Assembly: GCA_021738105.1 (NCBI GenBank)
Contig: JAIPCS010000016.1
Location: 1 to 25,957, forward strand
DNA from: Sulfuritalea sp.
GTDB lineage: Bacteria; Pseudomonadota; Gammaproteobacteria; Burkholderiales; Rhodocyclaceae
Reading direction: 5' to 3'
DNA length: 25,957 bases
In this document: positions 6,731 to 14,486 of the stretch, piece by piece
Numbering within the stretch: position 1 is the stretch's first letter
How the letters are laid out: each line of letters starts with the position of its first letter
The notes under the pieces: model-generated
The model's input: only the letters and a program-made list of their open reading frames with translations
What the model was told of the DNA's origin: nothing
Databases searched by the model: none
Program-made: the position numbers and the translations under genes

Positions 6731-7603
6731 ATGAAACCGGACGATCACAGTTTGGCTGCATCACACAGGAGGGGGTTTTTGCAATCTGCGCTGGCACTGG
6801 CCGCAATGCCGCTGTTGCCGGCGAGAGCGGAAGTCGGCACCTTGCGCATCGGCCTGACGCCAGTATTTCTGGACGATCAAATGAGTTTTCTGACTCGCTG
6901 GCGGGCGTGGCTGGAACATCGCCTGAAGCGACCGGTGACGTTCGTACAGCGGGGAAACTATCGCGAGGTAGTCGACTTGATCCGCGGCAGCAAGATTGAC
7001 TTTGCCTGGATCTGCGGCTATCCCTATGTACGCTACCGGCATGAGCTGCATCTTGTCGCCGTTCCACTGTGGCGCGGGCGCCCCTACTACCAGTCCTACC
7101 TGATCGTGCCCGCCTACGATGAAAAGTCGAACAGCCTGATCGATTTGCGTGGCAAGGTTTTCTCGTATTCGGACCCCGACTCCAATTCGGGCTATCTCTA
7201 TCCCCAATATCGGCTGATTACCCTGGGTGAAAACCCATCAACTTTCTTTTCCCGCAATTTCTTCACATGGGGACACCGCAAGGTGGTCGAAGCCGTAGGG
7301 GTTGGCCTGGCCGATGGCGGCGCCGTCGATGGTTATGTCTGGGAAACACTGGCCGAGCTGCATCCGGCACTGACTCGCGCTACCCGCGTCATTGAGCGCT
7401 CACCGGATCTCGGCCACCCACCATTCGTGGCACGCCCGGACATTCCCTCGCGCGAGTTGCAGGAGTTCCGAGCAGCCCTGCTTGGTATGCCTTCCGATTC
7501 AGAAGGCACCGAACTGTTGCAGCGGTTGCGTCTGGATGGATTCGTACCGGGCCAGCCCTCCCTGTTTGACGAAATTGCGCGCATGGCGGCCCGGGTGCGG
7601 TGA
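6731..7603 (+). CDS. PhnD-like periplasmic binding protein, sensor component
   Basis: A 290-residue exported protein of the PhnD/phosphonate-binding-like family. HRRGFLQSALALAAMPLLPARA (about residues 12-33) is a Tat-type signal ending in an AxA cleavage site. The mature part begins GTLRIGLTPVFLDDQ, the usual family start, and contains DFAWICGYPYV, the pocket loop in which PhnD-like proteins bind ligand. Cys95 in that loop is the only Cys in the protein. It is followed by a kinase and a sigma-54 response regulator with overlapping ends. In AioXSR and ArxXSR a protein of this family binds arsenite and triggers the kinase; the same job for another oxyanion is likely here. ATG at 6731 gives a normal Tat signal; ATG at 6695 is possible. 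Neither has a strong ribosome binding site. Confidence 0.88.
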   Translation: MKPDDHSLAASHRRGFLQSALALAAMPLLPARAEVGTLRIGLTPVFLDDQMSFLTRWRAWLEHRLKRPVTFVQRGNYREVVDLIRGSKIDFAWICGYPYVRYRHELHLVAVPLWRGRPYYQSYLIVPAYDEKSNSLIDLRGKVFSYSDPDSNSGYLYPQYRLITLGENPSTFFSRNFFTWGHRKVVEAVGVGLADGGAVDGYVWETLAELHPALTRATRVIERSPDLGHPPFVARPDIPSRELQEFRAALLGMPSDSEGTELLQRLRLDGFVPGQPSLFDEIARMAARVR

Positions 7604-9057
7604 ATATGATCGCCCTGAACGATCTATCATTGCGCTGGAAGATTCCTCTACGCGTCATGGGGGCTGTACTCGGCACGGCCCTGGCGGTCACTGCCGCCCT
7701 GGTCACCCGCGAGTACGACGAGATGAGGCAGAATCTGGAGGTCCATGCCAAAAGCCTGGCGCGAGTGATGGCCAATACGCTGGTTGCACCGGTGCTGCAC
7801 GACGACATCTGGCGTGCCTACGAGATACTCCGGTCGGCTGGCGACCCGGCTGCCATTGCACCCGAATTGCAGGCAGACGTGGTACTGGTGACGGACTCTG
7901 AGTTCCGGGTATTTGTTTCCAACCGGCCGCGCGATTTTCCTATTGGCAGCAGTCCGGCCATCCGCGGTGGTGCATACGGAAGTCTGCGTGCAGCCCTGAT
8001 GGAGGGCAAACCAACTGAGCAGCAAGTAGTCGAACCCGTCGAGTCTGCCCATTACTTCGTCATGTCGCCGCTCGTGGCCGACGGCGTTGCTCTTGGCCAC
8101 GTCATTCTCGGCTATTCAAAGATTTCATTTCTGCCACGTTTCATCGGACTGGTTGGCCGGGCGGCGTTCGTCACCTTGCTGGTACTTGGCGCGATCATTC
8201 CCATCTCGTGGGTTTGGGCTCGGCGCACTGGCGCGCCCCTGCTGGCCCTGGCCGAAGCAATGCGCCATGTGCCGGGCGAGCTGGAAATGGCGCGCCTGGC
8301 GAACTTACCCAAAAGCCGGGATGAGATCGGGCAACTGGGCGATGCCTTTGGCCGGATGGTGGGGGAACTGAAGAAAAAAGAGGAACTCGAAAACCAGATG
8401 CTGGTAACCGAACGCTTGGCGGCAGTTGGCCGCCTTTCGGCAGGCATTGCCCACGAGATAAATAATCCCCTGGGTGGCATGCTGACTGCCATCAAGACCT
8501 ATCAGCGTCATGGTGGTGGCGACCCGATGGCCGGTCAGACGCTGTCGCTGCTGGAGCGCGGGCTTTCCCAGATTCGGCACACCGTGGCCGCTTTACTGGT
8601 GGAAGCCAAGCCCGAAGATCGATTTTTCGAGCCGACTGACATTGACGACCTGCTGATTCTGGTCGAGGCCGAGGCGCATGCCCGGGCGGTTCATGTCGTA
8701 GTCGAAAGCTCACTGGCTTCTCCCCTACCCTTGCCGGCCACCCTTCTGAGACAGATTCTGCTGAACCTGCTGCTCAACGCGGTGGCTGCTTCCGAGGAGA
8801 AAGGCATGGTGCAACTGACCGTTGGCGCCAAAGAAGGCAAGCTGCGATTGACTGTCTGCAACGACGGCGAGCACCTGGCAGACGATCAGATGACTTATCT
8901 CTTCGAGCCCTTCGCCAGCGGTCAGGAGAAAGGACATGGTCTGGGTCTGTGGATCGTGTACCAGATCGTCCAGCAATTGAATGGCGGCCTCTCGGTGGCG
9001 AGCGAGCCCGGTTGCACCACTTTCAGCATCGAGATTCCCTATGTCGAGTCCGCCTGA
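7600..9057 (+). CDS. Membrane sensor histidine kinase
   Basis: A 485-residue kinase. Domains in order: transmembrane helix at about 16-35, a periplasmic sensing region of about 145 residues, second helix at about 182-206, HAMP linker (about 207-262), dimerisation and phosphoacceptor domain with His285 in SAGIAHEINNPLGG, and an ATPase domain with N393 (LLNLLLNAVAAS) and the glycine-rich GHGLGLWIV. It starts at GTG 7600, overlapping the stop of the binding-protein gene (GTGA), and overlaps the response-regulator gene by 17 bases, so the three are translated together. The kinase probably reads the state of the PhnD-like protein through its periplasmic region and phosphorylates Asp59 of the regulator. 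ATG at 7606 is an alternative start. Confidence 0.92.
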   Translation: MNMIALNDLSLRWKIPLRVMGAVLGTALAVTAALVTREYDEMRQNLEVHAKSLARVMANTLVAPVLHDDIWRAYEILRSAGDPAAIAPELQADVVLVTDSEFRVFVSNRPRDFPIGSSPAIRGGAYGSLRAALMEGKPTEQQVVEPVESAHYFVMSPLVADGVALGHVILGYSKISFLPRFIGLVGRAAFVTLLVLGAIIPISWVWARRTGAPLLALAEAMRHVPGELEMARLANLPKSRDEIGQLGDAFGRMVGELKKKEELENQMLVTERLAAVGRLSAGIAHEINNPLGGMLTAIKTYQRHGGGDPMAGQTLSLLERGLSQIRHTVAALLVEAKPEDRFFEPTDIDDLLILVEAEAHARAVHVVVESSLASPLPLPATLLRQILLNLLLNAVAASEEKGMVQLTVGAKEGKLRLTVCNDGEHLADDQMTYLFEPFASGQEKGHGLGLWIVYQIVQQLNGGLSVASEPGCTTFSIEIPYVESA

Positions 9058-10393
9058 AAACCTGCCGCGCCTTTGTCTCGTCGAGGATGACGAAATCATG
9101 GGTGAGTCTCTCGTTCAACTGTTCCGGCTGGAAGGCTTCGATGTGGTCTGGTGCCGCACCGCAGGCGAGGCCATGACTGCGATCGTGTCGTGTCGGTTTG
9201 GCGTCGTGGTCAGCGATATTCGGTTACCGGATCGCAACGGCGGCGAACTGTTTCTCGAACTAAAGCAACGGCACCCGATGTTGCCGCCCTTTCTCTTCAT
9301 GACTGCCTACGGCACCATCGACCGCGCCGTCGAACTGCTCAAGGCTGGCGCCGCCGATTACATCACCAAGCCCTTTGATGTGGATGTGCTGGTGCAGAAA
9401 GTGCGCGGCCTGGCAGAAGGGTATGGCACTCTAAACGGTACTGCCGACGACTCCCTGGGCATCTCGATGTCCATGCGCCGTATTACCGAGTCACTGCCGC
9501 GTTTGGCGCGGCATGCCGCCGCCTTGCTGATCACAGGGGAATCCGGCGTCGGCAAGGAGCATGTCGCCCAGTTGTTCCATCGCCATGCCGCTGCTGGCGA
9601 TAGCCGATTCGTAGCTGTCAATTGCGCCTCGATACCCGAGTCGCTGATGGAAGCGGAACTGTTTGGCTACGAGCGCGGTGCCTTTACCGGCGCGGTCAGG
9701 GCCAAGCGGGGCTATTTCGAGCTGGCGCACGAAGGCACCTTGTTTCTCGACGAAATAGGCGATATGCCATTGTCGATGCAGGCCAAGCTGCTACGCGCAA
9801 TTCAGGAACGAAAATTCATCCGGCTCGGTAGCGAGACCGCAATAGCCAGCGATTTTCGCCTGGTCTGTGCAACCCATCGGGATCTCAAGGCCATGGTCGA
9901 GGCCGGAGAATTCCGCGAAGACCTTTACTACCGCATCCACGTAATCCATCTCAACATTCCACCGTTGCGCGAGCGGCCGGATGATATTCGCTGGTTCGTT
10001 CGGCATTTCGTCGCGGAATTCAATCGTCAGCATCCCGAAGAAGCACGCCGACTCGACCCCCGCACCGAGCAGGCTCTGATGAACTACGGCTGGCCGGGAA
10101 ATGTTCGGGAACTCCAGCACGCGGTCGAGCGTGCCTGCATCCTTTCCAGCGGTCCACTGCTCGGTGCCGAAGCATTTTTAGGTGGCGGCCTGGACAGCGA
10201 CCTGGCGAGCGAGGCACCAGAATCCGAGTCGCTGAGTAAATACCTCATGGGCTGTGAACGCGACTATCTTTCGCTGATTCTTGAGCGGCATGGCGGGCAC
10301 ATGACGCACGCTGCCGAGGCGCTTGGGATAACGCGCAAGACCCTCTGGGAGAAACTGCGCCGACTTGAAATCAAGGCTAAGGGCGAACCCTAG
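9041..10393 (+). CDS. Sigma-54-dependent response regulator (NtrC type)
   Basis: A 450-residue enhancer-binding protein. The receiver domain (about 8-125) has the acidic pair D16/D17, phospho-acceptor Asp59 in VVVSDIRLPDRNG, T88 and K110. The AAA+ domain follows, with Walker A GESGVGKE (166-173), the sigma-54-contacting loop GAFTGA (213-218) and Walker B LFLDEIG (234-240). The C-terminus (GGHMTHAAEALGITRKTLWEKL) is a Fis-type helix-turn-helix. ATG at 9041 lies inside the end of the kinase gene; the longer frame from 8981 would only add kinase shadow sequence. All parts needed for activation are intact. The likely target is the sigma-54 promoter at 6525-6540 through the palindromes at 6618 and 6662 (inference from position). 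Confidence 0.93.
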   Translation: MSSPPENLPRLCLVEDDEIMGESLVQLFRLEGFDVVWCRTAGEAMTAIVSCRFGVVVSDIRLPDRNGGELFLELKQRHPMLPPFLFMTAYGTIDRAVELLKAGAADYITKPFDVDVLVQKVRGLAEGYGTLNGTADDSLGISMSMRRITESLPRLARHAAALLITGESGVGKEHVAQLFHRHAAAGDSRFVAVNCASIPESLMEAELFGYERGAFTGAVRAKRGYFELAHEGTLFLDEIGDMPLSMQAKLLRAIQERKFIRLGSETAIASDFRLVCATHRDLKAMVEAGEFREDLYYRIHVIHLNIPPLRERPDDIRWFVRHFVAEFNRQHPEEARRLDPRTEQALMNYGWPGNVRELQHAVERACILSSGPLLGAEAFLGGGLDSDLASEAPESESLSKYLMGCERDYLSLILERHGGHMTHAAEALGITRKTLWEKLRRLEIKAKGEP

Positions 10394-10672
10394 GTTGCCG
10401 GACGAAACCCGTTCACAAGCAATCGTTCCGTGGGCCGCAATCGTAGGTATACCCACCGTCCATCTTCCCGAGAATTGCTCATCGGATATGGCAGCAAATC
10501 GCCGAATGCGGAAGTAGCAAGCATTGGAAGCAACGGCGGCTTTGGCCGATCACCGGAAGCTCATTGCCAAGCTGCTGAACGGCTCGTCCTTGCCGGTTTC
10601 AGACTTCAGCCAAATCCACTGCCATCGTCTGCGGCCCGAAAAGTCGGCGCTGGCACTGCGGCGTACGTTACT
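10394..10672. other. Intergenic region without a recognisable gene
   Basis: This 279-base stretch lies between the convergent response-regulator and dihydrofolate reductase genes. I see no U-tract terminator for either gene. The plus-strand frame after the TAG at about 10517 stays open for about 56 codons (LADHRKLIAKLLNG...) and runs into the 3' end of the folA region. It has no credible start and no family I recognise, so it may be chance or a decayed gene fragment. Confidence 0.4.
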
Positions 10673-11155
10673 TCAGCGACGCAGATAGCAAACGAAGGCA
10701 TAGTCGAAACCGGCTTCGTCGCGATGCGTCTGGCGCGACGACTCGCACCATTGCTGGTGGTCGATCTCGGGGAAAAATGTGTCGCCTTCGAAGTCGGCGT
10801 CGATCTCGGTCAGTTGCAGGCAGTCGGCCTGACTCAGTGCCGAGGTATATAACTCGGCGCCACCAATCACAAAGGCTTCGTCGCTGCTGGCAGCAGCTAA
10901 GGCGGCTGGCAGCGAATGCGCCACGGTGGCGCCTTCGGCTTGGTAGTTGGCATCGCGGGTGATCACGATGTTCTGGCGGCCGGGCAGCGGACGGAAACTG
11001 TCCGGCAACGATTCCCAGGTTTTGCGGCCCATGATCACGGTGTGCCCCGTGGTCAGAGTCTTGAAATGTTTGAGGTCGGCGGGCAGTCGCCAGGGCAGTC
11101 GATTGTCTTTCCCGATCACACGGTTTCTGGCCAGGGCGGCAATCAGGGTCAGCAC
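10673..11155 (-). CDS. folA: Dihydrofolate reductase
   Basis: A 160-residue enzyme, the normal length for FolA, which reduces dihydrofolate to tetrahydrofolate with NADPH in the cytoplasm. The N-terminus MLTLIAALARNRVIGKDN, the substrate-site segment LPWRLPADLKHFK (with the catalytic acidic residue), HTVIMGRKTWESLP and the FVIGGAELY cofactor loop are all typical. The start codon is GTG at 11155, with no strong ribosome binding site seen; a 155-bp repeat lies just upstream. It replenishes the folate that ThyA oxidises. thyA, often next to folA in proteobacteria, is about 13 kb away on the same strand, with the glycogen genes between them. Confidence 0.95.
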   Translation of the reverse strand: MLTLIAALARNRVIGKDNRLPWRLPADLKHFKTLTTGHTVIMGRKTWESLPDSFRPLPGRQNIVITRDANYQAEGATVAHSLPAALAAASSDEAFVIGGAELYTSALSQADCLQLTEIDADFEGDTFFPEIDHQQWCESSRQTHRDEAGFDYAFVCYLRR

Positions 11156-11159
11156 GGGT

Positions 11160-11314
11160 TTAACGTGAAACAGCGTGTTCGGAGTGGCGGCTGATAGCCG
11201 AGCGAAGCGAGCTTGTCCGTAGCCCCGCCCTGGGGCGGGGATGGGGGTGGGGGGCCATCAATTCGCCTTTCACGTGTTTCATCATCAGAGGTGCCGGATC
11301 ACCGCATGACAGTT
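11160..11314 (+). repeat. 155-bp structured repeat, copy 1
   Basis: The copy aligns without gaps to 20901-21055, with about 24 differences (about 85% identity, counted by hand). On the plus strand it can form an outer stem ACGTGAAA/TTTCACGT (11163-11170 with 11268-11275), an inner stem TGTTCGG/CCGAGCG (11176-11182 with 11198-11204) and a GC hairpin CCCCGCC/GGCGGGG (11223-11229 with 11234-11240). Four G-tracts at 11232-11254 make a G-quadruplex motif. It lies between glgA and folA, which are on the opposite strand. It could be a small RNA, a REP-like element or a mobile remnant. Confidence 0.8.
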
Positions 11315-11334
11315 TGGCATGGTTTCGGTCCTGG

Positions 11335-12765
11335 CTAAAGCGTCTGGTAGAGCTCGGCATACTGTCTTGCCGCCGTGTCCCAACTCGAATCGCGGGCCAT
11401 GCCGTGCTTTTGCAAGCGGCGCCAGAGCTTGGGGTCGCTCCAGGCTTTCGTGGCGCGTTGCAGTGTTTGCAGTAGCGCTTCGCTGCTTGATTCGCCGAAG
11501 ACGAAACCGTTTCCTTTCTTCTCGTCCGCGGCGTCAATCACGGTATCGGCCAGTCCGCCGGTTGCGCGCACCACCGGTATCGTGCCATAGCGCATGCTGT
11601 ACATCTGATTCAGGCCGCAGGGCTCGAAGCGCGAGGGCATGACGAATAGGTCGGCACCCGCAGTGATGCGATGAGAAAGCGCTTCATCGAAGTCGATGCT
11701 TACCGAGCATTGATCCGGAAAGCGGCGGGCAAGCGCAAGAAATTCTTGTTCCAGCTCGCGTGTGCCTGAGCCGAGAACGACAAGTTGGGCCGGCAGATTC
11801 ATGATATTCGCGCCCAGCGACAGCAGCAGGTCGAGCCCTTTTTGTTCGGTCAGTCGGCTGATCACACCGAGCACGGGGAGATCCTTGCGTGGTTCGAGAC
11901 CCAATTGTTGTTGCAAAGTGGTCTTGTTTGCGGCCTTTGCCTCCAGATTTCGTACGGTGTAATTCTGGATCAGACAATGATCGGTCTCGGGATTCCAAAC
12001 GGCAGTATCGACGCCATTCAAAATTCCCGACAGGCTTTCTTGGCGGAAGCGCAACAAGTCGGCCATCCCCATGCCCTGCTCGTCGTTTTGTATTTCCCTG
12101 GCGTAGCTTGGACTCACCGTGCTGATCGCGTCGGCAAGCTGCAGTCCGGCCTTGAGGAAGGACAGGTGTCCGTAGTACTCAACTCCATCCATGCGCCATG
12201 CCTCCTGTGGCAGCCCGAGTTCGAAGAGAGCGTCGTATCCGAATGCTCCCTGGAACGCCAGGTTGTGCACAGTGAACAGCGTTTTTGACTGACGCCCCGA
12301 TAGATAGTGCAAGTACGCAGGGGCCAGCCCCGTCTGCCAGTCGTTGCAATGAACAACATCGGGCTTCCAGTCGAGCGTGCTGGCCTCGGAGCCGAGCCAG
12401 GCCGCGACTCGAGAGAGCAAGCCAAAACGCAGAGGGTTGTCCGGCCAGTCTTTTCCATCAGCCCCCAGATATGGATTGCCGGGCCGGTCGTAGTAGGGCG
12501 CGTAGTCAAGCAGCAATAAACTGCAGCCGTCGCTGACATGGGCGAGTTTTAGCGAGGGGGTGGGAAAGGCTCCACCCAGCCAATGGGGCCGTGCGACTTC
12601 TACGGCATCCGGAAAGTGTTGCAGCAGTCCCGGATAAGCGGGAATCAGCACGCGAACGTCGATGCCCAGTTGGCGCAAAGCGGCGGGCAATGCGCTCGAC
12701 ACGTCGCCTAGACCACCGGTCTTGGCCCAGGGCGCAAGCTCCGAGGTGGCAAAAAGCACATTCAT
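11335..12765 (-). CDS. glgA: Glycogen synthase (ADP-glucose type)
   Basis: A 476-residue GT5 enzyme, the usual bacterial GlgA length. It extends alpha-1,4-glucan chains from ADP-glucose in the cytoplasm. The N-terminus MNVLFATSELAPWAKTGGLG carries the KTGGL motif (K15) that binds ADP-glucose. The C-terminal half has FEPCGLNQMYSMRYGTIPVV and RATGGLADTV, the retaining GT-B active-site region. It uses the ADP-glucose made by GlgC in the same cluster. It follows pgi after a gap of about 70 bases and is the last gene before the repeat and folA. No clear ribosome binding site is seen in front of ATG 12765. Confidence 0.96.
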   Translation of the reverse strand: MNVLFATSELAPWAKTGGLGDVSSALPAALRQLGIDVRVLIPAYPGLLQHFPDAVEVARPHWLGGAFPTPSLKLAHVSDGCSLLLLDYAPYYDRPGNPYLGADGKDWPDNPLRFGLLSRVAAWLGSEASTLDWKPDVVHCNDWQTGLAPAYLHYLSGRQSKTLFTVHNLAFQGAFGYDALFELGLPQEAWRMDGVEYYGHLSFLKAGLQLADAISTVSPSYAREIQNDEQGMGMADLLRFRQESLSGILNGVDTAVWNPETDHCLIQNYTVRNLEAKAANKTTLQQQLGLEPRKDLPVLGVISRLTEQKGLDLLLSLGANIMNLPAQLVVLGSGTRELEQEFLALARRFPDQCSVSIDFDEALSHRITAGADLFVMPSRFEPCGLNQMYSMRYGTIPVVRATGGLADTVIDAADEKKGNGFVFGESSSEALLQTLQRATKAWSDPKLWRRLQKHGMARDSSWDTAARQYAELYQTL

Positions 12766-12838
12766 GGGTTGCGACGGAAATTGAATTGAGCAGGGGTCCC
12801 GATTCTAAGGGCAGTGCGCTCTGTTCGCTGTGCGATTT

Positions 12839-14476
12839 TCAGTCCGGGGAACGGCAGGCGGCCACCAGGCCCGCGGTGGAGCTGTCGAGATGCTCACCGC
12901 CTTCACGACCCTCGATCACCGGCAACAGTCGATTGGCCAGCTGCTTGCCGTACTCGACACCCCACTGGTCGAACGGGTTGATGTCCCAGATTACGCTTTC
13001 GACAAAGACCTTGTGTTCGTACAGTGCCAGCAGGGCACCCAGATTGAAGGGATCCAGGCGTGATAACAGCAGGGTGGTCGACGGTTGATTGCCGGGAAAG
13101 CTGCGGTAGGGCGCGAGCACGGCCACCTGATCGGCAGGCATTCCGCCGGCGGTGAGTTCGGCGGTGGTTTCAGCCAGTGTCTTGCCGCGCATTAGCGCTT
13201 CACTTTGTGCAAAGCAATTGGCCAGAAGTTTTTGGTGGTGACCCGGCAAGGCAAAGTCAGCCTGCCTGCAAACAATGAATTCGCAGGGCACCAGACGGCC
13301 GCCCTGGTGGATCAACTGGTAAAAGGCGTGCTGGCCATTGGTACCGGCTTCGCCCCAGAGAATCGGAGCCGCAGAGCACGTGAGTGCTGCCCCCTGCCGA
13401 TCTGCCTGTTTGCCGTTGGATTCCATTTCCAGTTGCTGGAGATAGCGCGGGAGCAATCCGAGCGACTGGCTGTAGGGCAGCAATGCCCGCGTTTCAGCGC
13501 CGAGAAAATTGCTGTTCCAGATTTCGAGCAGGGCCAGCACACCCGGCAGATTTTCCGCCGCAGGTGCTGAAAAAAAGTGCTCGTCCATGGCGTGGGCGCC
13601 TGCCAGCAGTTGCTGAAAGTTGTCGAAACCGACGGCCAGCACCAGTGGCAAACCGATTGCCGACCACAACGAATAGCGTCCGCCGACCCAATCCCAAAAG
13701 CCGAACGCATTGTCCGGGTCGATACCGAAGCGGGCGACTTCGGCAAGATGGGTCGATACCGCGACAAAATGCCTGGCTACCGCGGCCTCTCCCAGTGCCT
13801 GAGTCAGCCAATGGCGTGCCGATGCGGCGTTTTGCATCGTTTCCTGGGTGGTGAATGTCTTGCTGGCGATGATGAACAGCGTGGTGCGGGGTTGCAGTTT
13901 GGCGAGCACGGTGGCCAGATCGGCGCTGTCCAGATTGGCGACGAAATGAACCGTCAGCTCTGGATGATGGAATGCGGCCAAGGCCTGAGTTGCCATTCGC
14001 GGACCGAGATCCGAGCCACCAATGCCGATGTTGACGATATCGCTGATGGGCTCGCCGGTGGCGCCGCGCCAATGTCGACCGTGTATCTGGGCAGCAAAAT
14101 TCCGGATCTTGTCGAGTTCGGCAAGGACTGCCGGCATGACGTCGCGACCGTCGTACAGAATCGGCGCTTTGCCAGCCGGTTGTCGCAGGGCAATGTGCAG
14201 CGCGGCACGATTCTCGGAGTGATTGATTGTCTCACCGGCGCGCATGCGAGCGATCCAGCCCGGCACATCGGCAGCCTGCCAGAGCTCGTGCAGTTTTGCC
14301 AAAGTCTCCGCCGTGACGCGCTGCTTGGAGTAGTCGAGCAGCCAGTCATTCCAACGCAAGGAAAAGCGTGAAAAGCGCTGACCGTCGGCGGAAAACAGGT
14401 CGCGCAGCCGGGTATCGCGTTCCGCCTCGGCTGTTTCTTTCAGTGTCTTCCAGATCGTTTGGGTGGCCGGGTTCAT
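12839..14476 (-). CDS. pgi: Glucose-6-phosphate isomerase
   Basis: A 545-residue enzyme close to the length of E. coli Pgi (549). It interconverts glucose 6-phosphate and fructose 6-phosphate, linking glycogen breakdown to glycolysis. Signature segments are VNIGIGGSDLGPRM (phosphate site), FGFWDWVGGRYSLWSAIGLP (the PGI signature), GTNGQHAFYQLIHQG with the catalytic His region, and FDQWGVEYGKQLA, with the C-terminal catalytic Lys. ATG 14476 lies ten bases after the glgP stop, so the two are very likely co-transcribed. The placement makes sense: GlgP gives glucose 1-phosphate, a phosphoglucomutase elsewhere would give glucose 6-phosphate, and Pgi takes it on. Confidence 0.97.
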   Translation of the reverse strand: MNPATQTIWKTLKETAEAERDTRLRDLFSADGQRFSRFSLRWNDWLLDYSKQRVTAETLAKLHELWQAADVPGWIARMRAGETINHSENRAALHIALRQPAGKAPILYDGRDVMPAVLAELDKIRNFAAQIHGRHWRGATGEPISDIVNIGIGGSDLGPRMATQALAAFHHPELTVHFVANLDSADLATVLAKLQPRTTLFIIASKTFTTQETMQNAASARHWLTQALGEAAVARHFVAVSTHLAEVARFGIDPDNAFGFWDWVGGRYSLWSAIGLPLVLAVGFDNFQQLLAGAHAMDEHFFSAPAAENLPGVLALLEIWNSNFLGAETRALLPYSQSLGLLPRYLQQLEMESNGKQADRQGAALTCSAAPILWGEAGTNGQHAFYQLIHQGGRLVPCEFIVCRQADFALPGHHQKLLANCFAQSEALMRGKTLAETTAELTAGGMPADQVAVLAPYRSFPGNQPSTTLLLSRLDPFNLGALLALYEHKVFVESVIWDINPFDQWGVEYGKQLANRLLPVIEGREGGEHLDSSTAGLVAACRSPD

Positions 14477-14486
14477 GGTCTTCCGT

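Noticed and set aside
10490..10688. Possible gene fragment (LADHRKLIAKLLNG...) between the regulator and folA
   Set aside because: An in-frame stop precedes it, no start codon with a ribosome binding site is present, and it matches no family I know. It is noted only as a possible relic.
11223..11240. GC hairpin after glgA as a terminator
   Set aside because: The stem is strong, but on neither strand is it followed by a T tract. It is better explained as part of the 155-bp repeat.
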